From Synanceia verrucosa (Eukaryota > Chordata > Actinopteri > Perciformes > Synanceiidae): a DNA stretch of 64,000 nt. Positions 11,841 through 23,570 of this stretch are shown in pieces. The notes under the pieces were generated by a model that saw only the letters and a program-made list of their open reading frames with translations, did no database searches and was not told the DNA's origin. The stretch spans positions 13,840,501 through 13,904,500 of the forward strand of contig CM056561.1 of assembly GCA_029721515.1 (NCBI GenBank), given 5' to 3'. Both the position numbers and the translations under genes were made by a program. Position 1 is the stretch's first letter, and every line of letters begins with the position of its first letter.

Positions 11841-12551
11841 ATGCCACCAAAGAAAGTCAACTCTGGAGTTGAGGAGGAGTTGGAGGAGATCAGGAAATCG
11901 CTAAACTTCATGTCGGATGAACTGAGCAAAGTGGCTAAACAACAAGGTATGCTACTTGATTTAATGGATGAGATAAAACAATTGAAAAACCTGATAATGG
12001 AGAAAGACAAGAAAATAGATAACTTGGAACGGCGAATCGAGGACCTTGAACAATACACAAGAATGGATGATGTAATCATAAATGGACTGGAGACTTCACA
12101 CCGAACCTATGCTTGAGCTATGGCAGGTGGAGGTAAAGATAGTGAGGATGCCCCAGCAGAGGAGCTACAAACACTTGAACAGCAAGTTATACAATTCCTC
12201 GTAACTAAAAATGTGCATATTCAAAGTCATCATATTGCAACCTGTCACACGCTCCCCAAAAAAGACAGCAAAACAAAGCCGGCAATCATTGTTCGGCTTG
12301 TGAGCCGTAAAACCAAGCTCGAACTACTGAAACAGGCAAAGAAACTAAAGGGGACTGGTGTGTATCTGAATGAACATTTAACAAAAAAGAACGCTGACAT
12401 CGCTAGACAAGCACGTAGCCTGAGAAAACAAAATAAGATACAAGCTACGTGGACAAGAAATTGCAAAGTAATGATTCGACTGAATGGTACACCCGAGGAA
12501 GCAAAAGCTGTAATGATAAGAGATCTCAAAGACTTAGAACAATATAAATAA
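11841..12551 (+). pseudogene. LINE ORF1 (coiled-coil RNA-binding-type protein) with internal stop
   Basis: A single frame of 236 codons interrupted only by TGA at 12114-12116. The first part (residues 1-90) is a strongly charged coiled coil (EELEEIRKSLNFMSDELSKV to IDNLERRIEDLEQYTR). The second part has an RRM-like/C-terminal pattern (AIIVRLVSRKTKLELLKQAK, YLNEHLTKKN). Proteins of this shape bind LINE RNA as oligomers in the ribonucleoprotein particle. The single stop suggests this LINE copy is not very old. The ATG at 11841 begins the coiled-coil protein in a plausible context. Confidence 0.75.
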
Positions 12552-12701
12552 AAGTGAAATGATCGCAGCTGTCAATGAGAACTTTGCTCTTTCCTATGGA
12601 AATGTGTGAAGACTGGAAATTATGGACAATGGATTGTGGATAATATTTTGGCTTTTGTGGGGGAGCACTTCAGCGGACAGTGAAAACAACACAATAAACA
12701 A

Positions 12702-15700
12702 ATGACAAGTGTGGATGAGGATTATATGTTTCCATTCAGAGACTTTGAAGAGGAAGATTTCTGTGGAAACGACTGTCAAGGTGGGCAGTTACCCAACACA
12801 CAGACTGAAAAAATTAACTTTAAAACCTTTGAATATGCAGAGCACAAAATGTATGATCCTGAAAGTAATTTTGATCCTGACAATTACTATTACAATAACA
12901 ATACCAACAACAGCATTTGTGAGTATTACACAGATGACCAATTTAATATAAGTATTAAAATGGAAAATGCATTGTCAGTTATACATTTCAATAGTAGAAG
13001 CCTTTATAAAAACTTCTCTAAAATTAAAGAATATTTGAGTATATTTAATAAGTTCAGTATAATTGCAATATCAGAAACGTGGCTTGATGAGGAGAAAGTC
13101 AGTGATATGAGAGTGGAAGGATATGAATTATTCACAATGAACAGGGTGAATAAAAAGGGAGGGGGGGTTGCCTTATATGTGGATAGAGATTTGAGATGCA
13201 GCCAGATTGAATGTATGTCATATACCATAGATAATGTATTGGAATGTTTAACCATTGAAATTCATATTAAAAAAGCTGATAATATAATCATAAGTTGTGT
13301 TTATAGAACACCAGGATCATGCCTAGACACATTCAATGAAAAACTAGCGGCCATGTTTAGCAATTCAAATGATAAAAAAGTGCAAATAATTTGTGGTGAT
13401 TTTAATATAGATCTGCTAAACCCAAATGGACACCAAAAAACAACTGACTTTATCCATACAATGTACAGCAACTGCCTTTTCCCTGTAATTATAAAACCAA
13501 GCAGAATAACAATTGACACAGCTACACTGATAAAATTGATTATGACATAATGGGTGAACTTCTTATAAATGATATAAGTGATCATCTTCCTGTCTTTGCA
13601 ATTTTTCAAAATTATTTCGGGATAAAAGCTAAACAAAAGACTTGAAAAGATATCGAACACAAAGAGCCATCGCTGCCCTTAAGGTGGACCTAGGGGAACA
13701 AAACTGGAATGAGGTTTATGTTAATGATGACCCTAATAATGCATATGATGCATTTTTGTCAACCTTAATCCTGTTATATGACAAACATTGCCCTTTAATG
13801 AAAGTCACCAGGAAGCACCAGTGCTCAAATAAGCCATGGATTACAAAGGGAATAGGGGATGCATGTAAAAAGAAAAATATTTTATATAAGAGATTTATAA
13901 AACAGAGGACAAAAGATGCTGAAATAAAGTACAAAACATATAAAAATAAATTAGTAAATATTATAAGAACAAGTAAGAAAGAATATTATCATACATTATT
14001 AGACCAGAACAGGAGCAACACACAAGAAATATGGAGAGTATTACATAGTATAGTCAAAAAGGGTGCTAATAAAACTGGTTATCCAGAATACTTTATAAAA
14101 GATAAAGATATTATTATTGATAAAATTAAAGAAATAGCCAATGAATTTAATGATTTTTTTGTACATGTTGGTTATAACTTAGCAAAAAGACATCCCCGAG
14201 ACAAGAACTAACAATGAAATAGATCAACATATAACGAAAAACTCCTCCTCCATGTTTATCAGTGCTGTAAATGATAGAGAAATAGATACTGTGAAAACAC
14301 TCAAGAATAAAAAGTCCACTGATTGTTTTGATATAGACATGACATTAGTAAAAAGTATTATAGAATATATTGTGCAACCATTTACATACATTTGTAACCT
14401 GTCTTTTCAAACAGGTATTTTTCCTTCGAAAATGAAAACAGCAAAAGGTATTCCTATTTACAAAAGTGGAGAAAGGCATCAATTTACCAATTATAGACCA
14501 ATATCACTACTTCCGCAGTTCTCAAAAATCTTAGAAAAATTATTTGATCATAGACTTGAAACATTTATTGAGAAACATAATCTTTTAAGTGATAATCAAT
14601 ATGGCTTCAGGGCAAAAAGGTCCACCTCGATGGCAGTGATGGAACTTGTGGAAGGGATATCTACTGCAATAGACAACAAGGAATATACAGTTAGTGTTTT
14701 TATAGACTTAAAAAAGGCATTTGACACTATTGATCATAGTATATTAATGAATAAACTAGAGAAATGTGGTATTGGAGGATTAGCATACATGTGGATGGAA
14801 AGTCACCTGGATGACAGATATCAGTATGTGCAATTAAATAATATAAAATCAGAGCAATTGAAGGTCACTTGTGGGGTCCCTCAAGGGTCTGTGTTAGGCC
14901 CTAAATTATTCATATTATATATCAATGATATTTGCAATGTTTCCAAACTGTTAAAATTTGTTTTGTTTGCTGAGGACACCACTCTCTACTGCTCTGGTAA
15001 AAACCTAGAACAGCTTCTGACTACAGTTGAAAAGGAATTAAATATTCTGAAATATTGGTTTGACATTAATAAGTTATCTCTGAATTTAAATAAAACAAAG
15101 TTTATCATTTTTGGCACCAGAAAAATAAAAACTCAGGTTAAAATCAGGGTCAATTGCATTGAAATAGAAAGAGTGAATGAAAACAAATTTCTTGGTGTGA
15201 TAATTGATGATAAACTTTGTTGGAAGCCACATATAAATAATGTGAAAACCAAAATGTCAAAAACCATTGCTATACTTTATAAAACAAAGGATGTTCTCAA
15301 CAAGAAATCACTATTCACGCTATATTGTTCTCTGTTACTTCCATATATGATCTATTGTGTGGAGATATGGGGTAGTACATATAAAACCAACACTCATCCT
15401 ATTTTTAAGTTACAAAAAAGAGCTATAAGAATTATAAATCGATCACACTTTCTTGAATCAACTAATACATTGTTTCTCAATTTAAATACCCTTAAATTTT
15501 ATGATTTAGTTGAATTTAAAATGGCACAGATAATGTACAAAGCACACAATAATTTACTTTGCCGCAGTACTCAGAGGCTGTTTGAAACCAGAGAGAGTCG
15601 GTATGATTTGAGGGGAACGGGTTTCTTTAAAAAACTAAGACAAGAACGAATATTAAGCAGAGGTGTGTTTCTGTTAGAGGTGTTAACTTGTGGAATAGCT

Positions 15701-15792
15701 GTGATGATGAATTAAAAATGTGTAGTTCACTTTCCTCATTTAAAAACATGTATAAAACTAAAGCAATAAGAAAATATGTAAATCAGGTGTGA
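12702..15792 (+). pseudogene. CR1/L2-like ORF2 (endonuclease + reverse transcriptase), four frame breaks
   Basis: Endonuclease (12960-13600): VIHFNSRSL, AISETWL, CVYRTPG, GDFNID, and ISDHLPVF in a shifted frame. Linker 13642-14211. RT 14252-15715: TNYRPISLLPQFSKILEK (near 14487), FIDLKKAFDTIDHS (near 14700), CGVPQGSVLGP (near 14870), then FAEDTT (near 14964) where the family has FADDT. C-terminal LRGTGFFKKL near 15613. Frame breaks lie near 13525, 13635, 14205 and 15680; after the last one the reading ends at 15792. The change of the first catalytic Asp of the FADD box to Glu would by itself be expected to abolish polymerisation. Confidence 0.8.
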
Positions 15793-16668
15793 AGAAGAGC
15801 AATAACAAAATATTGAAATTTTTGGTTGTGTCTGTATTATTGTTATTGAATCTTATTTGTAAGTGTGTAATTCAGACCATGTAGTTAAAGAGTCGCCTTG
15901 CCAAAGTTGTTTTTGTAAAAAGGGTAGGCAAAATAAGCATGAGCTTCAGCCTACACCTTTTCGATTAGCTTTATGATGCTTGTTGAAATCTACTATGTAT
16001 TTGTTGTGGGTGGATTTTAAATGCTAATCGAATAAAAAAAATATATATATTATGTCTAAATTGTATAAATCAATCCAGCAATGTAGAGAGGTCAACAAAG
16101 AATACATTAAAAGAAGGTGGGAAATGGAGAGCTGTCTTAACATTTCAAATGAAAGTTGGAGAAGGACCTGTCAGCTACAATGGAAGACAACTGGATCTAA
16201 TACATGGAGAGAGTTTGGTTTGAAGAATATTGTGAGGTTCTTTATAACACCCATTCAAAAACAACATCAAGGGATGGAGATTCATCTTGGAGGCTCTGTG
16301 GTTCATCTGGAGCAAACCATTTTCATATTTTCTGGGATCGTGTTATTATAAACTTCTACTGGTTACAAATATGGTTAAAAATGGTTAAAAATACAACCTC
16401 CAATAGTTGAAGAATGGATCAACATAGTCCACGGAATTTATCTCATGGAGAAGTCATTCACCCTCAGGATCCAAAGAGACACATTTTACAAAACATGGAT
16501 GAGATGGAATGAGTATGTTAAATCTATAAGGTCAGACTTTACTTGAATTTCTGTAAGCAAATGTGGACACTGAATGACTGTATTGGTACTCTTCCAATTT
16601 ATGTTGTAATTTTTGTTTGTTATTACAACTGAAACAGTTTAAAATAAAAAAAAATTACAAGAAAAAAA

Positions 16669-16679
16669 AAAATCCTGTG
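16669..16679 (+). repeat. Target-site duplication, right copy (L1 fragment)
   Basis: AAAATCCTGTG, identical to 11337-11347, directly follows the A-rich tail of the L1 fragment. Confidence 0.85.
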
Positions 16680-16730
16680 ACCCGCTAATTTCAGTGTGAA
16701 AGCGGTATAAGTTCTAACTGACTGGTAGAC

Positions 16731-17990
16731 AAGTCACAAACAACCGACCAAAACCACCAACACAATAGGTCTCGTTAGGAGTCGTTACCATTCGTGTGGG
16801 AATTTTTATCCCACCCACACTGATGTGAGCCATTAAGAGGAATTGCAATCAGGTGTGAATGGTTGCTGTGGTTTCTGGTGATACAGGTCAAAACTAAGTT
16901 GCAAGTGGCTGATAGATGGTGTCCTCAGTGTTGGGCAAGAACGCGTTCAATGAACAACGTCCACTGAACAACGTTCACTGAACACCGGGAGGTACCGCTG
17001 TGCTAGTCTGGTGCTGGCACCGAGCCAGGACAGTGCCGTCTATGATTCTTTATAGGTACGATAACTTGATTTGTTTTGGAGAGGAAGTGATTTACAGATG
17101 TGGGGAATGGTTAAGAAGAGGTTCTATTGAGTGACATAGTGTCTGATTGATTCAAAAAAATGTAACAAATGAACATTAACTAGTTCATTTGTAATAAAAG
17201 TTAACTTATTCTGCATTTTATTGGAAGTAAGATATATTGCAGACAAATCTGAGTAGGTTCTATGTCATCCAGGTTGAGGTAAATCAAAAAGAGCAAAACA
17301 GAGTCAACTGGACTTGCTGATGGTTTTGTTGAAGATGTTTCACTGTCAGTCCAGACATCCAGTCATCCACACCACAGAGTTGCTGTATTTTTAGTAAAGT
17401 AGTCCTTTGGGACAGTTTGCGACATTCTCGTCTCCAAGTTTGGTTAGTTTCCATCGAAACTAGACATATGAGTCATTCAACAAGTTTAGCAAATTCAGCT
17501 CTTCTGTTTCAGAGTGGATGACCATTTCTCTCTCTCTTTCCCCATGCTACAGAAATGGAATATGAAAATGGGGAAAGAAAACAGTGGCTGAATGGTGACA
17601 CATTGCCCTATTCTGTTCTTATTTGTTATTCTGTTCCTATTGTATGCCCTATGCATCTCCTCCTTCTCTGCCCTCTCCACACACTCAAAAAAGCTAAATT
17701 GGGTGTCTGCTACATTAGTAATGTAACATGTAGCTTCTACCATATATAGTCATGTTTTGTGGTTGAACATCATTAAGTATTTTTTTTAACATGATGTGCA
17801 ATAACTTAAAATTTTGTAAATTAATTTCTGTTGACAGAACCTAATGCATTTTGGGTAAGATAGCAAATTGCGTGTACAACTCCAGAGCAGAAAGTGATAG
17901 TAGTGTGTGAGCTTGGTGTTTACTTCAACTTTACTTCAGGAAGTTTGGCACACAATTCAAAACACCTGTGGAAGACAGTAAGCTAAGCCC
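16731..17990. other. No gene seen; possible old repeat at 16930-17230
   Basis: No coding frame is supported. 16930-17000 repeats a GAACAACGTTCACTGAAC-like phrase, and 17170-17200 contains an inverted AATGAACATTAACTAGTTCATT palindrome-like stretch (written as separate parts AATGAAC and GTTCATT). This suggests the remains of a DNA transposon that I cannot name. Confidence 0.35.
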
Positions 17991-17999
17991 TTAACTTGA

Positions 18000-18240
18000 C
18001 TTAGGCCCAATCCCAAACCATCCCCTACCCGCTCTACCTACACACCAGCCCTCCATTTGCGCATCCTTGCGGAGGCTCTGCCATATTAAGAGCCATCCCA
18101 AACCATGTAGGGCAGAGGGCGAGTGAACCGTTGAGCCCTTAAATAGCAAGTCTGCATCGATGCACACTTACAACAGCTTTAGCAGGAAGTGCAATGGCAA
18201 AACATGGAGGAGAAAACACATAAAAATTTAAGTTCCGCAT
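18000..18240. repeat. Possible hAT-like MITE fragment
   Basis: GGCCCAATCCCAAACCATCC (18004) and a later ATCCCAAACCATGTAGGGC (18092) resemble the terminal phrases of hAT-like non-autonomous repeats frequent in fish. No clear terminal inverted repeat pair was found. Confidence 0.35.
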
Positions 18241-19339
18241 GTGTTCAGTGTGTTCCTCACACCTTCATCACATTGACAGAAAATAGTTGTGGTATGGAAA
18301 AATAAAAAAGACAAAACTAGCATATCTTCCTTTGTGCTGAAGTTTGGCTTGATTTTACAGCCCTGGCACATCAAAATGTGAGAACAACTGGCAGCAAACT
18401 TCATCTGGCTTCATTTGTTTGATTGGAAATGTCAAATGGTCCTGGAGTTGAAAGACTTGTGGAATCACTTAGAATGATTTGAGGTATAATATAGCTCCTC
18501 CTGTACAAGAAGCATCTTTTTGTTGCCATTCACTTTTTTCCATCTTCTCTTGCTCGGCGAGCTGACGACTGCCTCACCCCGATCTGGGGGAGAGGTGTGA
18601 AAAAATGTCGCTGACATGCTGACTGGTGGAAAATCATGTAGTGTGAACAAGGAATTAACATGTGTGTTTAGCATATAATATTCATTCTACCATTTAGAGT
18701 GACTGTACAACAGTGTTATTCCATTGTTTTTCCAGCAGTTGCTGTTACTGCATCCACATCTCTTCTTGTTATTTTATCCCGCCCATCACTTGCTGTCCTC
18801 ATGCCTCCCAAATTATCCTGCACACACAAACACAGAGACACACACACCTTCTTTTGCTCCCAGTGGGAGGAGGCCCAGCAAATTGAAAGCACTGAACTGA
18901 CTCACACCAGACACACCCAACAGATGTGTAGGGTAGGGAAAGTGAGAGATGATTCATGGTTTATCTACGTTGAGACTGTTAAATGTTTTACAGAGGACAA
19001 GGGAGAAATAGGTGAAGCCTGACTCCTACATTCACTAAATGTATATTAACATAAGTTAACTGCTGATGATAAACCTTCACAGACCTCTTTTTGTTAATAG
19101 GCTACAATAAAATCACTAATATTTCTGGCAAATGAAATAGGAGGCTGTTCATGGATTTATGAACTCTGTTCTATAACATTTGAACTATGGTGTGCACTAT
19201 GGTCCCCATTGTGTGTTTTTTTTAACCTTGTGTTTTTACTGTATTTATTTCACAATTTTCCTATTTGTATACTGTGTATATTTTGTTTCAATTGAGTAGT
19301 GTCAGGGAGTACCATCTTGAAAATCTTGAATCTTGAACA
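18241..19339. other. No gene seen
   Basis: No supported gene. GTAGTGTGAACAAGG at 18639 matches a motif repeated at 55318-55445 and may mark the end of a shared DNA element. Confidence 0.4.
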
Positions 19340-20335
19340 CTCCTGTTCTGATGAAAGTTTTAAGACCAGTTGAAAATTTGTTAGAATTTACATTTTGCAC
19401 TGTTGGATCTTAAGAAGGTTCTAAGTAGTGCTTCAAAATGCAAAAATGGGAGTTAGACAAACAAATTTTGAGTAAGCAATTAATTGCAAATAACCATTAA
19501 ACTGAAATAGGCTGTTCCGATGAACTTTGGATGCAGTAAGGCAGTCATTTTAAATTTCTTAAAAGATCCTGAAGGTTATGGAACAAAAAAGTCAAATGGT
19601 AGATCCAAAAAAAAAATCATCGGTCCTGAGCTGGAGGATTCGATTGGCTGTCCATCAAGACACGGGACAATCCTCAGCCCAAATTAAGCTTGTCACTGGT
19701 GCCAACTGTAGTCCCATAACCATTAGACGGCATCTAAGAAGAGTTTTAAGAACAAAAACCTCTTCAAAGGCCTTGCCTCCTACAATGGCACAAAACATGG
19801 GACATTGAAAGATGGAAGAAAGTTTTATTCTCTGATGACAAAAATTAACCTTATCAGTCCTGATGGCTTCCAACATGACTGCATGACAAGAAGATCCCAC
19901 CTGAGATGTTTTCTACACGGCACAGTGGAGAGGGCGCAATCATAATATGGGGGGGCTTTTTCCTTCAATGGAAAAATGGAGCTCCAGGTTGCGCAGGGGC
20001 GTCAAACGGCAGTTGGCTATGTGGAGATGTTGCAGGGGGCATCCCTCATGACTAAAGGCCATGGTCTGTGTGATAATGACTGGGTTTTTCAACAGGACAA
20101 CACTGCAGTTCTCCTGATCTAAATTCAATTGAGAACATTTGGGGTTGGATGGCAAGGGAAGTTTACAAAAATGGACACTAATTCCAGACAGTGGATGCCC
20201 TCCTTGAAGCCATCTTCACCACTTGGGTCAACATTCCCACTGGCCTCCTGGAAACACTAGCATGAAGCATGCCAAAACAAATTTTTGAGGCGATTAACAG
20301 AAATGGTGGAGCTACTCATTACTGAGTCCTTTTTT
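19340..20335 (+). mobile_element. Tc1-like DNA transposon, decayed
   Basis: The sequence from GTTTTAAGACCAGTTGAAAA (about 19359) to GAGTCCTTTTTTGAATATTT (about 20324) has the length and coding content of a Tc1 element on the plus strand. The transposase is fragmented: ITIRRHLRRV in the helix-turn-helix region, then WDIERWKKVLFSD, GAIIIWGGFF-like text, the DNDWVFQQDN region with the second catalytic Asp, NSIENIWGWMAREV with the triad Glu, and FEAINRNGGATHY at the end, with several stops and shifts. Terminal repeats are too decayed to place exactly. Confidence 0.75.
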
Positions 20336-20860
20336 GAATATTTCATTTCTATTTTAGGGTTTTTTGTACAATACAGATTATGCCATTGTCCATCAGTCTG
20401 TCCGAACTCATGATTATCTACAATCTAAGTGATCACAGTTAACAATTTTTGTCTGCTGACATTTTTTGACAGGTGCAACTCAGGATTATTTCTATGGAGG
20501 AGAATTTAACATAACTGGGCTCCTGCTCTTTCTTGTAAGTTCAACACATTGTGGGACTATTTCTTTTTTCTTCCTTAATTCCTGTCATCATTGCAAGTTA
20601 CCAACAGAGGCCCCAATCAGTCATATCAAATAGTCCGGCGTATAATTTTTAAAGGTCTTTGTTTGTACTTCATTCTCTGCTCAAGGAGAAATTTATCCTG
20701 TCTTTACATCACAAATAATTGTTTGCTGCCATTAGTACTCTGGATTATGTAGAGTACCATCGAGGTAGTTGGGAATTATGGACATGAAATATTTCCAGTA
20801 ATCAGCAGATAAACTAATTGTTTTGCTCCTCAGAATAAAGGTAATAAAGCCCCCCATTAT
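20336..20860. other. No gene seen
   Basis: AT-rich sequence between the dead Tc1 and the last exon of the keratin pseudogene. It contains AATAAA-like sequences, but on the plus strand. Confidence 0.45.
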
Positions 20861-22600
20861 TTAATTAACAGCAAGCTTTTCACTGGATTTGATGTCTTTG
20901 CTCTCTGACACCATTTTGCCATCCACGAGAGTCTGTGACCGTCACCACTTGGTCTGGACAGTCTTTGAATCAGCTGCATCCTCTAGTCTGAAAAAATTAA
21001 CACATGGTGGTTCTGTTATTAGTAAAACTAATTCTAGTACACACAAATAGGCCTCCCATATTGCTGTTCTTGGATGACATACAGTATATGGAATCTTAGA
21101 GTTGACTGGAAATTAAGCAGTTGACATAAAAGTGATAGGAAGAGTATTGCATTGACGCATAACTACCTTTACTTTCCATATCAACGTTCATGTTTGCATG
21201 AGCTAATTTGAATAAAATTTACAAAGCTTGCCTGAGATAAACAAAGCTGTAATATCAGCTCACATACAGCCATTAGAATTTGGCTTTCAGCAAAGGTAAA
21301 TGATCAGTTTTTAACACCCCCAAACTTTCTGCCTCCTCTCTTCTCCTCATAATCACACAAAGCCTGCCTCGCCTTCCAGTAGCCTCCTGTACTCAGCAAT
21401 CTCAGATTCTAGTTTCACCTTGATGTTGAGCAGTTGCTCATACTCTCTTGTGTTGTGCTGAATGTTTGGTACGGAGCAGGGAGAGCTCCTCCTGCAGCCT
21501 CAGAATAATGACGTTGTATTTATCCACCTCCATATTGTAACGAATCTCAATGTCACATCACATCACATCACATGCATTCTAACAATGCATATTGTACGTC
21601 ACATGTTCATGCTGGAAGAATAGCCTGTTTTATTTTCTATGCATTTCTGACTCACTTGACTCTGAAGTCATCTGAAGCCAAGCTTGCATTGTCAAGAGCA
21701 ATCATGTCCAATATCTGAAAGGAGGGAAATTGTTTTTGTAATCTTAAATATTTGAAATACATTGAAACTACAGTGAAACACTTTATTCTTCCACAGTCAC
21801 TTTAATGGACTGCAAACTGTAAATTTCACTTTTAATGTATTCTGTCAATGAAAGAACTGCTTTTGATGATGTGCTCAAGCTATCTCTTATAATTCCACAT
21901 GGATGTAAAGATAAGAGTGAGACTACAGGTAATAATTTTTACGCTTATATGTTTTGAAATAAGTGAGAGAATTGGAGAGCTTCAGCGTAAACTGGGATAT
22001 ACGACAATTAAAAAGTCTGGAATTACTTTTTCCCTGACATTATGTGATGATTTAATGGGAAGGACAATGTACAGAGCATTGAGATTTTAGTCAGTAAAAA
22101 GTTGTTCTCACTTTCTATTAAGTGACTTAACAAGATGAATCTTGTATTATGTATCTTGCATGGAAATATTATTAAGATTATCTGATTGATTCATTTACTC
22201 ATTTGCCATGCTGTTGTACTTGCTGAAGTCCCTCCCCTCCAAAGGACCTGTCTTCTCGATGGTCTTTCTGGTCTTGATTTCCAGCATGTTGTCGGCCTTA
22301 TCTAGATTTCTCCAGGTAGCTTGCCAGGCGCTCATTCAGGTGCTGCATGGTTATTTTCTCATTGGTGATGGCCAGGGTTCCAGAAGTGGACCCAGAGGAT
22401 GGCATGAATTGGTAGTCATACCCACCTCCAAAGCTGCTGCCAAACCATGTTTTGTGGGCAGTGGAAATCCTGATTCTGATCCTGTCCCTCCACTGACACT
22501 GTGGGCATAGGCTTTCTCCATCTGTAGAGGTCTGTGAATGGCTGTTGAATGAACACCAAGAGTGTGGGAACTCTGCCACCGAATGAGGGGATCCATTGCT
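20861..22600 (-). pseudogene. Type I keratin pseudogene lacking exons 3-5
   Basis: Keratin exons in the same order and orientation as the intact gene at 37-41 kb. Exon 1 remnant (about 22600-22209) has a glycine/serine-rich head and the rod start NEKITMQHLNERLASYLEK, then a frame break before TIEKTGPLEGRDFSKYNSM. Exon 2 remnant (21714-21656) reads LDMIALDNASLASDDFRVK with its splice donor kept, 24 bases shorter than in the intact gene. An exon 6 remnant (about 21552-21362) has IEIRYNMEVDKYN-like text and the rod end KLESEIAEYRRLLEGE. The last exon (20987-20861) has TQTLVDGKMVSESKDIKSS. Only about 100 bp separate exons 2 and 6, so the exons for coils 1B, L12 and part of coil 2 are gone. Introns remain, so this is a decayed gene duplicate rather than a processed copy. 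Confidence 0.8.
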
Positions 22601-22875
22601 GATTAGTTAGAGAAACAAGCATTGCGTCCTGACACAAAATGGTTTGGCAGCTGAGAAGGGAAGACAGAGGAGAATCTTCTGGTCTTCTATATCATGCTGA
22701 AAGGTAATATTCCTGCCTGCCACTCCCATCCTATCTATTACATGTTTACCATTAACCTTCTGGGTTAGACTTTGTCCCAAATACCCAATGTGTACAAATC
22801 AGTCAAAGGCTAAAAGGCATGCTGATATTTTCATTTGAGGAACACCTAGACAATAAGCTACTGTATATCTATGGC

Positions 22876-22990
22876 TTTAGTCAAGTCAAGCCAATTTGTA
22901 TAACCCAAAAAATGTCTCAGAAGGCTTTACGATCTGTAGGGGTCCTTTACAAACAACCCTCACAGCGACTATAGTCTAGCCATTTTCAAT
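22876..22990 (-). mobile_element. L2 LINE 3' tail fragment
   Basis: AGTCAAGTCAAGCCAATTTG followed by a GGCTTTACGATCTGTA stretch is the inverse of the L2 end seen at 3270-3345 (GATTGTAAAGCCCTCTGAGG ... TTGACTTGACT). Only the last 100 bases or so are present. Confidence 0.7.
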
Positions 22991-23570
22991 ATCATGTCAA
23001 CACATTACATGAAAAGGCTATGACTAACAAAGTTATTAACAAGTTATATTAAATGTTGTCTGTCTATCAAACACCTGGGGCCAGTTTCAGGGCCGGATTA
23101 ACACTTCATTGTACCCTGGGCAACAATATTCAAGGGCCCCATCATCATGGACCCAGGATCACTATAATCTGGCAAAATACAAAAAAATTACAGTAATATA
23201 CAGTAAATATATTCAATACTTTGAAAGCTGTCATCATTTTGATGTAGATATGTGCAAATGCTCATAGAACCACAAATGAACTGACAATTTCTGATGTCCT
23301 CTGATTTTAATTTCCACTTAGTGTTCCTACGAGTTGTGTAATGCCGCTTGACAGAACCTGCTCGTTGCATGTTGATTGCTGTCACTTTTGACCCACAGGG
23401 TCTCTGTGCAGTAGTCCGGAAGTCCGGGTCTTTTCAAAAATTCAGCTTTTTGGCTTGCCTCCCCCATAAGAGCAGCTCTTAAAGCTTCCAAGCAGTTCTT
23501 CATTTAGTATCACATAGTCGTTTGTCATAGCCTACTTTAGGAATTATGAATGGTTGATGTATTGATAATG
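22991..23570. other. No gene seen; possible old repeat
   Basis: Contains GGGCCGGATTAACACTTCAT (23091), a phrase reminiscent of fish interspersed repeats, but no supported structure. The 5' limit of the gypsy gag similarity is at about 23571. Confidence 0.35.

Larger units (their letters stand above)
11521..16050 (+). mobile_element. Nearly full-length CR1/L2-like LINE, inactivated
   Basis: An element of about 4.5 kb with a 5' UTR (from about 11521, containing a T run at 11656-11667), ORF1 (11841-12551), ORF2 (12702-15792) and a 3' UTR containing TAGGCAAAATAAGCATGAGC (near 15925), ending with an A-rich stretch near 16040-16050. It lies inside the L1 fragment and is therefore younger than it. 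The exact ends and the target duplication could not be fixed by eye. Placed in the Jockey/CR1/L2/Rex1 branch from its endonuclease and RT motifs. The precise clade is uncertain. Confidence 0.75.
11348..16668 (+). mobile_element. 5'-truncated L1-type LINE, split by a CR1/L2-like LINE
   Basis: Both ends lie against an 11-bp duplication. The left piece (11348 to about 11520) encodes L1 ORF2 text, FLSFEKLREKY and FYRYLQIRHHF. The right piece (about 16050-16668) continues in L1 ORF2 with SKLYKSIQQ, NTWREFGLKNIVRFFITP and the FWDR region, followed by a short 3' UTR and an A-rich tail (16640-16668). The two pieces together are about 0.8 kb of the ORF2 C-terminal part. The 4.5 kb between them is a different LINE inserted later. 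Confidence 0.8.
9630..16730. mobile_element. Non-autonomous element with GCAGTGTGAAAG motifs, carrying nested insertions
   Basis: GCAGTGTGAAAG occurs at 9634, a close variant at 9695 and again at 11286, and CAGTGTGAAAG at 16691. AACCCGCTAATT (9720) and GACCCGCTAATTT (16679) repeat the same adjoining motif. Between these sites lie the Tc1 element and the L1 insertion, so the host of both insertions was probably a short DNA-transposon-like repeat of about 0.6 kb. The same terminal motif appears once more at 63801. Superfamily and exact ends are not determined. Confidence 0.4.

Noticed and set aside
22351..22637. Overlapping minus-strand frames as separate small genes
   Set aside because: They are three frames of the decayed keratin head exon.
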